Assembly (NCBI GenBank): GCA_002470925.1
Contig: DKOX01000087.1
Span: forward strand, 1-10,790
Direction of reading: 5' to 3'
DNA from: Opitutia bacterium UBA7350
GTDB lineage: Bacteria; Verrucomicrobiota; Verrucomicrobiia; Opitutales; Coraliomargaritaceae
Length of the DNA stretch: 10,790 nucleotides
The translations under genes were made by a program, and so were the position numbers. Below, piece by piece: positions 1 through 6,666 of the stretch. The notes under the pieces were generated by a model. It was given only the letters and a program-made list of their open reading frames with translations, did no database searches and was not told where the DNA came from. Every line of letters begins with the position of its first letter. Position 1 is the stretch's first letter.

Positions 1-10
1 GATTATGATT

Positions 11-34
11 AAGAGTAAGAGTAGGAGTAAGACT
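11..34. repeat. short imperfect hexamer tandem repeat
   Basis: Four consecutive six-base units (AAGAGT, AAGAGT, AGGAGT, AAGACT) lie in the intergenic stretch beyond the 3' end of mqo. They are seen directly in the sequence. No function is apparent; it looks like a low-complexity intergenic spacer, and the window edge may cut off further units. Confidence 0.5.
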
Positions 35-80
35 TAGGATAATCCCAACCAACAACTTTCCCACCTTCCCACTCTGACTG

Positions 81-105
81 AAAAAGGCATCACGTGCGCG
101 TGCGC
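81..105 (-). terminator. probable rho-independent terminator of the mqo transcript
   Basis: Reading the minus strand, the arm GCGCACG (105-99), a CGCA loop (98-95) and the arm CGTGATGC (94-87) can form a 7-bp stem with one bulged A and one G-T wobble. A CTTTTT run follows at once. The hairpin begins five bases after the mqo stop codon, where a terminator for the regulator-rhaB-mqo transcript would be expected. The stem is short and imperfect, so the call is moderate. Confidence 0.5.
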
Positions 106-110
106 TGCTT

Positions 111-1616
111 TTATTCCACCAGACTCAAGGCTTTAAGTGCATCCATTTGCAGGGTTGCATGGCGCGCTTCCATCTCTGCTTGGATCAAATCCTCGTCGTA
201 AGACGGAATGATCTTTTTCATGCGATTGTGACCCGCTTCGGTTGCGAGGGTTTCCGCAAAGCACTTTTGAACGACCTCGAGAATGATATTGGTGGAGACC
301 GAGGCACCGGGAGAGGCCCCCAGGAGTGCCGAAAGGCTCTTGTCCTTATCGGTAATCACCTCTGTTCCGAAGTGAACAATACCGGCATCCCCGTCTTCTT
401 TCTTGATCGCCTGCACGCGAATGCCGGCATCAATCAAATGCCAGTCCTCGGTTGTTGCGCCGGGGTAGAAGTTGCGCAATTCTCCCATGCGGGTCTTCAT
501 GCTCTGCGTGCCCTGTTGGATAAGATAGCGCACCAGCGGAATATTGGAGAGACCCACCTTAATGAGCGACGCCATGTTGTCCCAGCGAATCGAACCCGGC
601 AAATCCATGAAGCTGCCGCGCTTGTGGAGAAACTTTGTTGTCCAGGCGGCATAGGGCCCGAAGAGGAGGGCTCGCTTGCCGTCAATGATGCGCGTGTCGA
701 GGTGGGGAACCGCCATGGTTGGCGCCGCCCCGGGCGACATCCCGTAAACCTTCGCGTTGTGCTGCGCAATCAATTCGGGTTTCTCCGAGATCAACCATTG
801 ACCCCCAATCGGAAAACCGCCGATTCCCTTCGCCTCCGGGATGCCCGCTTTTTGCAGGAGCGGCAGCGATCCACCGCCCGCTCCGATGAAGACGAATTTC
901 GCGCTGTTCGAAAACTCACGCTTATTTTCCAAATTCTTAATCTTAAGCTGCCAGCGCCCGTCCTTTTTCTTAATGTCCGTGACCCGATGTGAGCTTGCAA
1001 AGCCGCAACCCTCTTGCTCGCCGAGCCAATGCGTGAGTTTTGCCGCCAGCGCCCCGAAGTTCACATCCGTCCCATGAATCATGCGGGTCATCGCAACCGG
1101 TTCATCGGCGGCACGACCTTCCAGGATCAGAGGCGCCCATTCACGGATCGTCTCCCGGTCCTCCGTGTATTCCATATCCTTGAAGAAATGGTGCTTACTC
1201 ATTTGACGATGACGGGAGCGGAGAAAATCAACCTGCTCCTGTCCATATACAAAACTTAAATGTGGAACCGGTCGCACGAAATCCTCCGCGGCATCGATCA
1301 TGCCGCTTTGCACCGCATGACCCCAGAATTGCAGGGAGTGCTGGAATTCATGGCAGATCCGAATTGCCTGGCTGACTTCGACCTCACCATCGGGGCCGTA
1401 ATTCGGTGTGTAGCTCAGCTCGCAGAGTCCGGCGTGTCCGGTGCCGGCGTTGTGCCAGCCGTTGGAGGCCTCCAGCGCCAGCCCCTCGGTTAACTCGTAG
1501 AGCTGGATTCGCAAACTCGGGTCCAGCTCCTTGAGCAGGGCACCAAGGGTCGCGGACATGATGCCGCTACCGATGAGAATTACATCCGGATTTTCAATAT
1601 GTGCTTCGCTTTTCAT
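111..1616 (-). CDS. mqo: malate:quinone oxidoreductase
   Basis: This 501-residue protein fits the usual 490-550 residue range of membrane-associated, FAD-dependent malate:quinone oxidoreductases, which oxidise malate to oxaloacetate and pass electrons to quinone. The N-terminus has the FAD-binding strand and glycine motif GSGIMSATLG (residues 16-25), followed by the family-typical NGWHNAGTGHAGLCELSYTP region. FIGAGGGSLPLLQKAGIPE and GGFPIGGQWL in the middle, and LLGASPGASVSTNIILEV near the C-terminus, are also characteristic. There is no signal peptide or transmembrane helix, as expected for a peripheral inner-membrane enzyme. It follows rhaB by 61 bp on the same strand, so co-transcription is plausible. 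No convincing Shine-Dalgarno lies at the start; a GGAGGT at 1648-1643 is too distant. Mqo is not a standard BMC-locus gene, and its presence opposite a malate dehydrogenase is notable. Confidence 0.95.
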   Translation of the reverse strand: MKSEAHIENPDVILIGSGIMSATLGALLKELDPSLRIQLYELTEGLALEASNGWHNAGTGHAGLCELSYTPNYGPDGEVEVSQAIRICHEFQHSLQFWGHAVQSGMIDAAEDFVRPVPHLSFVYGQEQVDFLRSRHRQMSKHHFFKDMEYTEDRETIREWAPLILEGRAADEPVAMTRMIHGTDVNFGALAAKLTHWLGEQEGCGFASSHRVTDIKKKDGRWQLKIKNLENKREFSNSAKFVFIGAGGGSLPLLQKAGIPEAKGIGGFPIGGQWLISEKPELIAQHNAKVYGMSPGAAPTMAVPHLDTRIIDGKRALLFGPYAAWTTKFLHKRGSFMDLPGSIRWDNMASLIKVGLSNIPLVRYLIQQGTQSMKTRMGELRNFYPGATTEDWHLIDAGIRVQAIKKEDGDAGIVHFGTEVITDKDKSLSALLGASPGASVSTNIILEVVQKCFAETLATEAGHNRMKKIIPSYDEDLIQAEMEARHATLQMDALKALSLVE

Positions 1617-1677
1617 AAGGTTTTCTGGTTGTTATTTTCCTGACCTCCAAAGGTTTTGTCGCTCTTTATCCCTACCC

Positions 1678-3153
1678 TCAGGTGAGTGCCGCGAATTTTG
1701 CCTTGGCTTCGGCCCAAGGCACCTGATCCGCCGGTTCAAAGACTTCCACAATCGAGGAATTCACGACGATCTCACGGCCTTCCTCGATGCTCGCGATGGC
1801 ATTATCCGCCAACATTTGCGCGAGAATGTTGCCCAGTCCGGTGGCTTCTACCGGACTCGCCTTGACCGTGATGCCAATCGCATTGGCGGCAAATTGATTG
1901 AGCAGTTTGTCCTGACAACCGCCGCCCACAATGTGGAGACTGCGGGGGGGCGTCTCGGTATAGGTCATCAGTTTCTCCCAAACAACTGCGTAGCGCAGGG
2001 CGAGGCTCTCATAAATCGTGCGAATGATTTCGCCCTTTGTCTCGGGGATCGGTTGCCCGTGCTCGTGGCAGTAGGCCTGAATTTTTTCCGGCATGTCTCC
2101 GGCCTTTGCGAAGCGCGCATCATCGGGGTTGATCAAGGAGCGGAAGGGGGTGGTTTCCGCCGCAAGGCTCGCCATGCGGTGATAGGGGAGGTCTTCGCCC
2201 TGCGCTTTCCAGTGGCGTTTGCATTCCTGTATCAGCCATAAACCGCAGATGTTTTTCAGGTAGCGGACCGTGCCATTGACCCCCATCTCGTTGGTGAAGT
2301 CATCGGCAAAGGATCGCTCATTGATGACCGGCGCGGGCAGTTCAAGTCCCATCAGGGACCAGGTTCCGCTACTCAGATAAGCGGGCGTCTCGGCCTTGCT
2401 TGGTACCGCTGCCACCGCGCTTCCGGTGTCGTGACCCGCGACTGTTATAACGTTCACATTTTCAAGTCCGGTGAATGCCGCAACATGGGCGCTCAAGGCT
2501 CCCAGTTTCGAACCGGGGTCGCTGATTCCCTTGAATAATTTGCGCGGCAATCCCAGCGAATCGATTAAATCGTAGTCCCAATCGCCCGTGCTTGGATTGT
2601 AGAGCTGGCTCGTACTTGCAATGCTGCGTTCCTGTGTTTTCTTGCCGGTCAACCAGTAGCCGATGAGATCCGGCATGAAGAGGAGATCCTCCGCTTGCTC
2701 AAGCGCCGGATTCTTTTGCACCACCTCCGAGTAAAGCTGGAAGAGGGTATTGAAGAAAATAAACTGAATCCCGGTGGCCTTGTAGATTGCCTCCTTGGAG
2801 ACCCGCTCAAAGGCTTGCTCCATCACACCATCGGTGCGGCTGTCACGGTATTGATAGGGGAGACCCAGCAAGCGGCCCTCCTTGTCAAAGAGACCATAAT
2901 CCACCCCCCAGGTGTCCACTCCGAGGCTCACGATCGAATCGGCGTAGCTCTCCGCTGCAAGTTTCAAGCCTTCCAGGATATGCTGGTAGAGCGCCGTGAT
3001 ATTCCAATGCCACCCGCTCGGTAATTGCACCGGCACGTTCTCGAAGCGGTTGACCTCATGCAGTTCAATGCGACGGCCATCGAATTCTCCTGCGAGCACC
3101 CGCCCGCTGCCCGCTCCCAAATCAACGGCAAGATAAACTTTTTTTTGGCTCAT
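1678..3153 (-). CDS. rhaB: L-rhamnulokinase (FGGY family)
   Basis: This 491-residue FGGY-family sugar kinase should phosphorylate L-rhamnulose at O1 with ATP in the cytosol, giving L-rhamnulose-1-phosphate for the aldolase. The N-terminal phosphate-binding strand reads VDLGAGSGRV (residues 10-19). Substrate-side residues lie in GVDTWGVDYGLFD (78-90), a signature of rhamnulokinase rather than of fuculokinase or xylulokinase. The catalytic aspartate is D242 in AGHDTGSAVAAVP. LSSGTWSLMG follows at 260-269, and the C-terminal ATP-binding lobe carries HIVGGGCQDKLLNQ. Length matches E. coli RhaB (489 residues). It starts 39 bp after the upstream DeoR-type regulator, so these two very likely share a transcript. 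The start has no clear Shine-Dalgarno. Related FGGY kinases could overlap in specificity, but rhamnulose is the best call. Confidence 0.93.
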   Translation of the reverse strand: MSQKKVYLAVDLGAGSGRVLAGEFDGRRIELHEVNRFENVPVQLPSGWHWNITALYQHILEGLKLAAESYADSIVSLGVDTWGVDYGLFDKEGRLLGLPYQYRDSRTDGVMEQAFERVSKEAIYKATGIQFIFFNTLFQLYSEVVQKNPALEQAEDLLFMPDLIGYWLTGKKTQERSIASTSQLYNPSTGDWDYDLIDSLGLPRKLFKGISDPGSKLGALSAHVAAFTGLENVNVITVAGHDTGSAVAAVPSKAETPAYLSSGTWSLMGLELPAPVINERSFADDFTNEMGVNGTVRYLKNICGLWLIQECKRHWKAQGEDLPYHRMASLAAETTPFRSLINPDDARFAKAGDMPEKIQAYCHEHGQPIPETKGEIIRTIYESLALRYAVVWEKLMTYTETPPRSLHIVGGGCQDKLLNQFAANAIGITVKASPVEATGLGNILAQMLADNAIASIEEGREIVVNSSIVEVFEPADQVPWAEAKAKFAALT

Positions 3154-3192
3154 GTTGTTTCGTTACTTATTAAAATTGTTTATGTCGATGCA

Positions 3193-3957
3193 CTATTGCT
3201 CTGCAATTGTTAGTTTCAGACCGCGCTTGCGAATGGCCTCCGCCACCCCGCTCTCAATCCCTTCGTCGGTGATGATGCGATGGACGCGTTCGACCGGTGC
3301 AAAGAAATATTCGGAGTGTTGGTTGACCTTGCTGGAGTCCATCAAGAGGACAACCTCCTCTGCAAACTGCACAAGGCTTTCCTTGTAGCTCGCCTGCTGC
3401 TCGAAGCCTTCGCTGGCGCCCCGTTCAATATCAAACCCAATGCAGGAAATGAAGGCCGTGTGTACCTGATGACGGCGCAAGGTATTGATGCTGTCGCCGC
3501 CAATAAAGGTGTGCGTTTTGGGATGGTAGCGACCCCCGGTTGAAATTAAATCGACCGCTTCTTTCAGGATCAGTTGCTCCAGAATCGCAAAGGCGTTCGT
3601 CACGACCCGAAAGGGGAGGTCCGGTAAAATTGACACGAGGGCGCAGGCGGTGGTGCTGCTGTCAAAGGCATAGGTGCGGTTAGGTTGAATGAGTTTCAAT
3701 GCCTCCCGCGCAATCGCCTCCTTTGCCTCTATGTTTAAAAAACTTCGTTCGCTGAAGGAGCGCAGCTTCGATTTCCCGTTCAAACTGCTCGCCCCGCCGT
3801 GGATGCGTTTTAATTGCTCCTCGTCCGATAAAACCTGCAAATCACGACGGATCGTCTCGTCCGTTACCTGAAATTCTTCCGCCAAATCAACCGTCCGTAC
3901 AATCCCACGCTGATCCAGGAGGGTCAGTATTTGTTGTTGGCGTTCCGGTGCGAGCAT
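3193..3957 (-). CDS. DeoR-family transcriptional regulator
   Basis: This 254-residue protein has the DeoR layout. The N-terminal winged helix-turn-helix begins PERQQQILTLLDQRGIVRTV, with the recognition part VTDETIRRDLQVLSDEEQL (about residues 31-49) and the family's RIHGGA turn (51-56). The C-terminal effector domain, related to sugar-phosphate isomerases, has FDSSTTA, ISTGGRYH, GFDIERGASEGF and LLMDSSKVN. Members usually repress sugar-catabolic genes and respond to phosphorylated sugars. It lies divergently from the BMC operon across a 115-bp region and upstream of rhaB, so it probably controls both directions and itself. The likely effector is a deoxyhexulose phosphate or a later intermediate; that is inference. 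DeoR-type regulators are known companions of PVM-type BMC loci. Confidence 0.93.
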   Translation of the reverse strand: MLAPERQQQILTLLDQRGIVRTVDLAEEFQVTDETIRRDLQVLSDEEQLKRIHGGASSLNGKSKLRSFSERSFLNIEAKEAIAREALKLIQPNRTYAFDSSTTACALVSILPDLPFRVVTNAFAILEQLILKEAVDLISTGGRYHPKTHTFIGGDSINTLRRHQVHTAFISCIGFDIERGASEGFEQQASYKESLVQFAEEVVLLMDSSKVNQHSEYFFAPVERVHRIITDEGIESGVAEAIRKRGLKLTIAEQ

Positions 3958-3964
3958 TGTTTCG

Positions 3965-3974
3965 ATTTGGAAAA
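3965..3974 (+). repeat. operator-like direct repeat, copy 1
   Basis: ATTTGGAAAA occurs here and again exactly 31 bp downstream, about three helical turns. Both copies lie between the regulator's start codon and the candidate BMC promoter, where a DeoR-family repressor would be expected to bind. Identity over ten bases is seen directly. The operator role is inference, because A/T-rich sequence raises the chance of coincidence. Confidence 0.4.
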
Positions 3975-3995
3975 ATTTCTTATTATTGTTGGTTT

Positions 3996-4005
3996 ATTTG
4001 GAAAA
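3996..4005 (+). repeat. operator-like direct repeat, copy 2
   Basis: This is the second exact copy of ATTTGGAAAA. A weaker third element sharing only the GAAAA core begins at 4034, so the GAAAA cores fall at 3970, 4001 and 4034 (spacings 31 and 33 bp). The array could be a regulator-binding array or phased A-tracts that bend the promoter. Confidence 0.4.
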
Positions 4006-4020
4006 TAAGCAAGTAAAAGG

Positions 4021-4047
4021 TTGACTTTTCCCTGAAAAAATCAAAAT
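4021..4047 (+). promoter_or_regulatory. candidate sigma-70 promoter for the BMC operon
   Basis: TTGACT (4021-4026) and CAAAAT (4042-4047) are separated by 15 bp, shorter than the preferred 17. Initiation would fall near 4054 and give a leader of roughly 19 bases before the phosphotransacylase ATG. The -35 is good but the -10 is poor (four of six), so this is only a candidate. Confidence 0.3.
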
Positions 4048-4072
4048 TTCCCACAAAAACAATCATTTCTCC

Positions 4073-4759
4073 ATGTCAAACCCAAGTAACACAACACTTG
4101 ACCGCTCCGCAATTGAGGCACTGGTGCGCGCCAGTTTGAGCCGCAACGCCGCTCCGCAAAGCCTCCCCGACCAGCAAGGCAGCGGCCCCAACCCCCTCAT
4201 TGTCAATTCCAGCGCCCGGCATTGTCACCTCTCCCAGGAAGCGGTTGAGACGCTTTTCGGCAAAGGTCACGAATTGACCCCCATGAAATGGCTCTACCAG
4301 GAAGGGCAATATGCCGCCGAGGAATCCGTCACTCTCATCGGTCCCCGCAGTCGCGTCATTTCCAATCTCCGCATCCTCGGCCCCTGTCGCGATTTCAATC
4401 AGGTCGAATTGGCCTACACCGATGCGATTTCCCTCGGTTTCAAAGTGCCGGTCCGCAATTCCGGCAACATCGCCGGCACCCCCGGTTGTATGCTGATGGG
4501 CCCCGCCGGGTTCCTGGAAATGGAGGAGGGCGTCATTCGTGCTGCCCCGCACGTGCACATGGCGCCGGAAGATGCCCAGTACTACGGGGTCGAAAACAAA
4601 ACCTTTATGAAGCTCGTGGTCGGCGGCGACCTCGGTATGACCTTCGACCAGATCTTTGTTCGCGTCGACCCCTCCTTTAAGCTCGAGGTGCATATCGACA
4701 CCGACGAGGCAAATGCCTGTGGACTCGGCCCGGACGTCCCCTGCAAACTCGTCAAATAA
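4073..4759 (+). CDS. pduL: PduL-type phosphate acyltransferase, BMC-targeted
   Basis: This 228-residue protein exchanges CoA for phosphate on an acyl-CoA, making acyl-phosphate and regenerating CoA inside the compartment; here lactyl-CoA is the likely substrate. The dinuclear-metal site of the PduL family is complete: HxH at H50/H52 (SARHCHLS), E112 (NQVELAYTD), HxH at H160/H162 (PHVHMAPEDA) and H207 (LEVHIDTDEANACG). R106 aligns with the family's catalytic arginine. VRNSGNIAGTPG (127-138) and GGDLGMTF are also typical. Residues 8-25 before the first barrel form a short amphipathic helix (LDRSAIEALVRASLSR) followed by a Pro/Gly/Ser-rich linker, the look of an encapsulation peptide. It is the first gene of the plus-strand operon. 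No Shine-Dalgarno is visible before the ATG. Confidence 0.95.
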   Translation: MSNPSNTTLDRSAIEALVRASLSRNAAPQSLPDQQGSGPNPLIVNSSARHCHLSQEAVETLFGKGHELTPMKWLYQEGQYAAEESVTLIGPRSRVISNLRILGPCRDFNQVELAYTDAISLGFKVPVRNSGNIAGTPGCMLMGPAGFLEMEEGVIRAAPHVHMAPEDAQYYGVENKTFMKLVVGGDLGMTFDQIFVRVDPSFKLEVHIDTDEANACGLGPDVPCKLVK

Positions 4760-4812
4760 TCAACCTTTCCATCTCAAAATCTCAAAAAACCCAAAACAAA
4801 CCATAACATATC

Positions 4813-5076
4813 ATGAGTGAATCCATTGGATTGATCGAAACGAAGGGCCTTACCGGTTCTATCGAAGCGAGTGACGCCATGGCCAAAGCGGCCTCCGTTG
4901 CTCTTGTCAAGCAAGTCGCCATCGGCGGCGGCTTTCTAACCGTTCTCGTCAAGGGCGACGTCGGCAGCGTAAAAGCTGCGGTTGAAGCCGGGGCCGAGGC
5001 TGCCAACCGCGTCGGAGAACTCGTGGCCTCCAACGTCATCGCACGTCCGCACCAAGACCTGCTCAAATACTTTTAA
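4813..5076 (+). CDS. BMC-H hexameric shell protein (1)
   Basis: This 87-residue single BMC domain should form a hexamer that tiles the shell facets. It begins SIGLIETKGLTGSIEASDAMAKAA and continues with VKGDVGSVKAAVEAGAEAA, then the closing NVIARPHQDL. Length and order match canonical PduA/CcmK-like proteins with no extension. The loop that lines the central pore reads AIGGGF (residues 37-41 region), with glycine where many BMC-H proteins have serine, so its pore may be wider or differently lined than those of its two paralogues here. It starts 53 bp after pduL behind a C/A-rich leader without a Shine-Dalgarno. Confidence 0.96.
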   Translation: MSESIGLIETKGLTGSIEASDAMAKAASVALVKQVAIGGGFLTVLVKGDVGSVKAAVEAGAEAANRVGELVASNVIARPHQDLLKYF

Positions 5077-5097
5077 GGAGCACTATACACTTAAACT

Positions 5098-5103
5098 AAG
5101 GAG
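5098..5103 (+). promoter_or_regulatory. strong ribosome binding site for BMC-H (2)
   Basis: AAGGAG lies nine bases before the ATG at 5113. It is the only well-placed strong Shine-Dalgarno among the plus-strand genes, suggesting that this shell protein is made at a high rate. A second TAAGGAG overlaps the stop codon of the previous gene (5074-5080), 23 bp upstream and too far away to serve this start. Confidence 0.7.
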
Positions 5104-5112
5104 AAAAATATT

Positions 5113-5391
5113 ATGGCTAAACAAGCAATAGGAATGATCGAATGCAAGGGCCTCATCTGCCTGATGGAAGCCGCAGACGCGGCCCTCAAGGCCGCAGACG
5201 TATCCATGACCGGTTGGGAAAAAATCGGCTCGGGACTGGTCACCGGTTTCTTTACCGGAGATGTCGCCGCGGTCAAAGCCGCCATCGAGGCCGGTGCTGA
5301 ATCCGCCGGACAAATCGGTGAAGTCGTTGCAGTACAGGTAATCCCGCGCCCCCACGACGACCTCGGTAAACTCGGTTCCTGGATCGGGTAA
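5113..5391 (+). CDS. BMC-H hexameric shell protein (2)
   Basis: This 92-residue single BMC-domain shell protein has the order AIGMIECKGLICLMEAADAAL, KIGSGLVTGFFTGDVAAVKAA, IEAGAESAGQIGEVVAVQVI and RPHDDL. The pore loop KIGSG (residues 37-41, S40 at the pore) is the classic PduA-like form, suited to small polar metabolites in the well-studied PduA. A short tail (GKLGSWIG) follows the fold. It is the only shell gene here with a strong Shine-Dalgarno, so it may be the main facet protein. Its first 22 or so bases and the bases just before its ATG nearly match those of the third BMC-H gene, pointing to a duplication. Confidence 0.97.
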   Translation: MAKQAIGMIECKGLICLMEAADAALKAADVSMTGWEKIGSGLVTGFFTGDVAAVKAAIEAGAESAGQIGEVVAVQVIPRPHDDLGKLGSWIG

Positions 5392-5425
5392 ATTCCCGTT
5401 TCCGCCCGCAGAGCTACTCCCCCGT

Positions 5426-6607
5426 ATGAAAATCCTCGTCGCCAACCTCGGTTCGACCTCCTTCAAGTACCGTCTCTTTGAAATGGGAGCATCCTCTGCG
5501 GATCTCCTCGCGAAGGGCGGTTATGAACGTGTCACTGAATACGCGCCCTGCATTGAAAAAATGCTGGATTCCCTCATCGGGCATGGACACCTCGCCTCCG
5601 GCGAGGATCTCGACGCGGTCGGTTTCAAGACCGTTCTCGGGAAAGACCTGAGTGGTTGCGTGGAGGCCGATGACGCCGTACTCGAGGCGCTCGCAGGCTT
5701 CAAGGAAGTCGCTCCGGCGCACAACCCCGCCTACGCGGAGGGGATCCGTTCTTTCGAGCAACGACTCCCCGGCGTCAAACGGGTGGCACTCTTTGAGACC
5801 GCCTTTTATCAATGGCTGGAACCCGCCAATTACAACTATGCCATTCCCGCCGCCTGGCGTGAACTCGGCATCCGGCGTTACGGTTTTCACGGGGCCAGCC
5901 ATAAATTCATTGCGGAGCGCAGTGCCGAATTGCTCGAGCGTGAAGACGTCGCCCAGCGGGTGCGCGGTCTTTACCAAAACGGCCCCGGCGATTTCAACGG
6001 CAAAGCCCACCGCGTCATTTCATGCCATTTGGGAGGCAGTAGTTCCGTTACCGGCATCCGCGACGGCGTCGCCATCGGTACCAGCATGGGCTTCAGCCCG
6101 CAAAGTGGACTGCCTCAGAACAATCGCGTCGGGGATCTCGATTCCATGGCAATTCCCTACGCTACAAAAATGCTCGGCATTTCCGTGGAAGAAGCGGAAC
6201 GCCAACTCAATAAAGAGAGCGGGCTCCTCGGGCTCTCCGGGGTCAGCAACGATTCCCGCGACATTGAGGCGGCTGCCGCCGAGGGCAACCCCGATGCCGT
6301 CCTCGCGCAGGATGTCCTCATCGAAAGCATCCGTCATTGGGCCGGTGCTTTCTTCTTTAAAATGGGTGGCGCAGAGGCCATCAGCTTTACCGCCGGGATT
6401 GGTGAAAACAGCCCCGAGCTGCGCACCGCGATTTGCGCCGGCCTCGAAAATTTCGGGGTGCGCCTCGACGCCCGCGCCAATGGAGCCGCCGTTCAGGGCA
6501 CCGAGGCTATTATCTCTGCCCCCGATTCCAAAATCAAAATCCTTGTGATCCCCGCCAACGAAGAACTCGTTATCGCGCGTGAAGTTTACCGCTTTCTCGA
6601 TCAGTAG
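5426..6607 (+). CDS. acetate/propionate-kinase family enzyme, divergent active site
   Basis: This 393-residue ASKHA-fold kinase should convert an acyl-phosphate plus ADP to the free acid plus ATP. After the aldehyde dehydrogenase and PduL, the expected product is lactate. Family motifs are clear: VANLGSTSFKYRLF (residues 5-18), PAHNPA with H99, YGFHGASHKF with H155, ISCHLGGSSSVTG with H201, TSMGFSP, NNRVGDLD with R234, SGVSNDSRD, FTAGIGENSP (321-330) and ANEEL with E379. Two usually conserved elements differ. The HRVVHGGE stretch is replaced by FKTVLGKD (67-74), and the FDTAFHQ motif reads FETAFYQ, giving E124 in place of the catalytic aspartate. This fits a BMC-associated subfamily with another acyl substrate. 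No encapsulation peptide is visible, so it may act outside the shell. Confidence 0.9.
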   Translation: MKILVANLGSTSFKYRLFEMGASSADLLAKGGYERVTEYAPCIEKMLDSLIGHGHLASGEDLDAVGFKTVLGKDLSGCVEADDAVLEALAGFKEVAPAHNPAYAEGIRSFEQRLPGVKRVALFETAFYQWLEPANYNYAIPAAWRELGIRRYGFHGASHKFIAERSAELLEREDVAQRVRGLYQNGPGDFNGKAHRVISCHLGGSSSVTGIRDGVAIGTSMGFSPQSGLPQNNRVGDLDSMAIPYATKMLGISVEEAERQLNKESGLLGLSGVSNDSRDIEAAAAEGNPDAVLAQDVLIESIRHWAGAFFFKMGGAEAISFTAGIGENSPELRTAICAGLENFGVRLDARANGAAVQGTEAIISAPDSKIKILVIPANEELVIAREVYRFLDQ

Positions 6608-6666
6608 TATCCAATTTCCAAATATATAATCCACTAAACGAATTAATATCCAACCCAACAAATATT

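Larger units (their letters stand above)
3958..4072. promoter_or_regulatory. divergent control region between regulator and BMC operon
   Basis: This 115-bp A/T-rich stretch separates the two divergent transcription units and is the only sizeable intergenic region in the window. It holds the phased direct repeats listed separately and must contain promoters for both directions. The best plus-strand candidate is TTGACT at 4021-4026 (five of six to the sigma-70 -35 consensus) with CAAAAT at 4042-4047 and a short 15-bp spacer. The minus-strand promoter is weaker still: TTGCTT (4015-4010) with AACAAT (3993-3988) and a 16-bp spacer. A promoter function for the region is near certain, but the exact elements are tentative. 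Confidence 0.7.

Noticed and set aside
147..992. Plus-strand open frame of 281 codons within the mqo region
   Set aside because: It is antisense to a well-supported malate:quinone oxidoreductase and shows no family motif.
1643..1648. GGAGGT on the minus strand upstream of mqo as its ribosome binding site
   Set aside because: It is 26 bases from the ATG, too far, and no in-frame start codon lies at a suitable distance.
1531..2241. Plus-strand open frame of 236 codons across mqo and rhaB
   Set aside because: It crosses the ends of two clear minus-strand genes and encodes no recognisable protein.
4760..4812. Possible terminator or riboswitch between pduL and the first BMC-H
   Set aside because: The stretch is C/A-rich with no inverted repeat able to form a stable hairpin.
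5652..6548. Plus-strand open frame of 298 codons inside the acetate kinase gene
   Set aside because: It is an out-of-frame Ser/Pro/Arg-rich translation overlapping a gene with clear kinase motifs.
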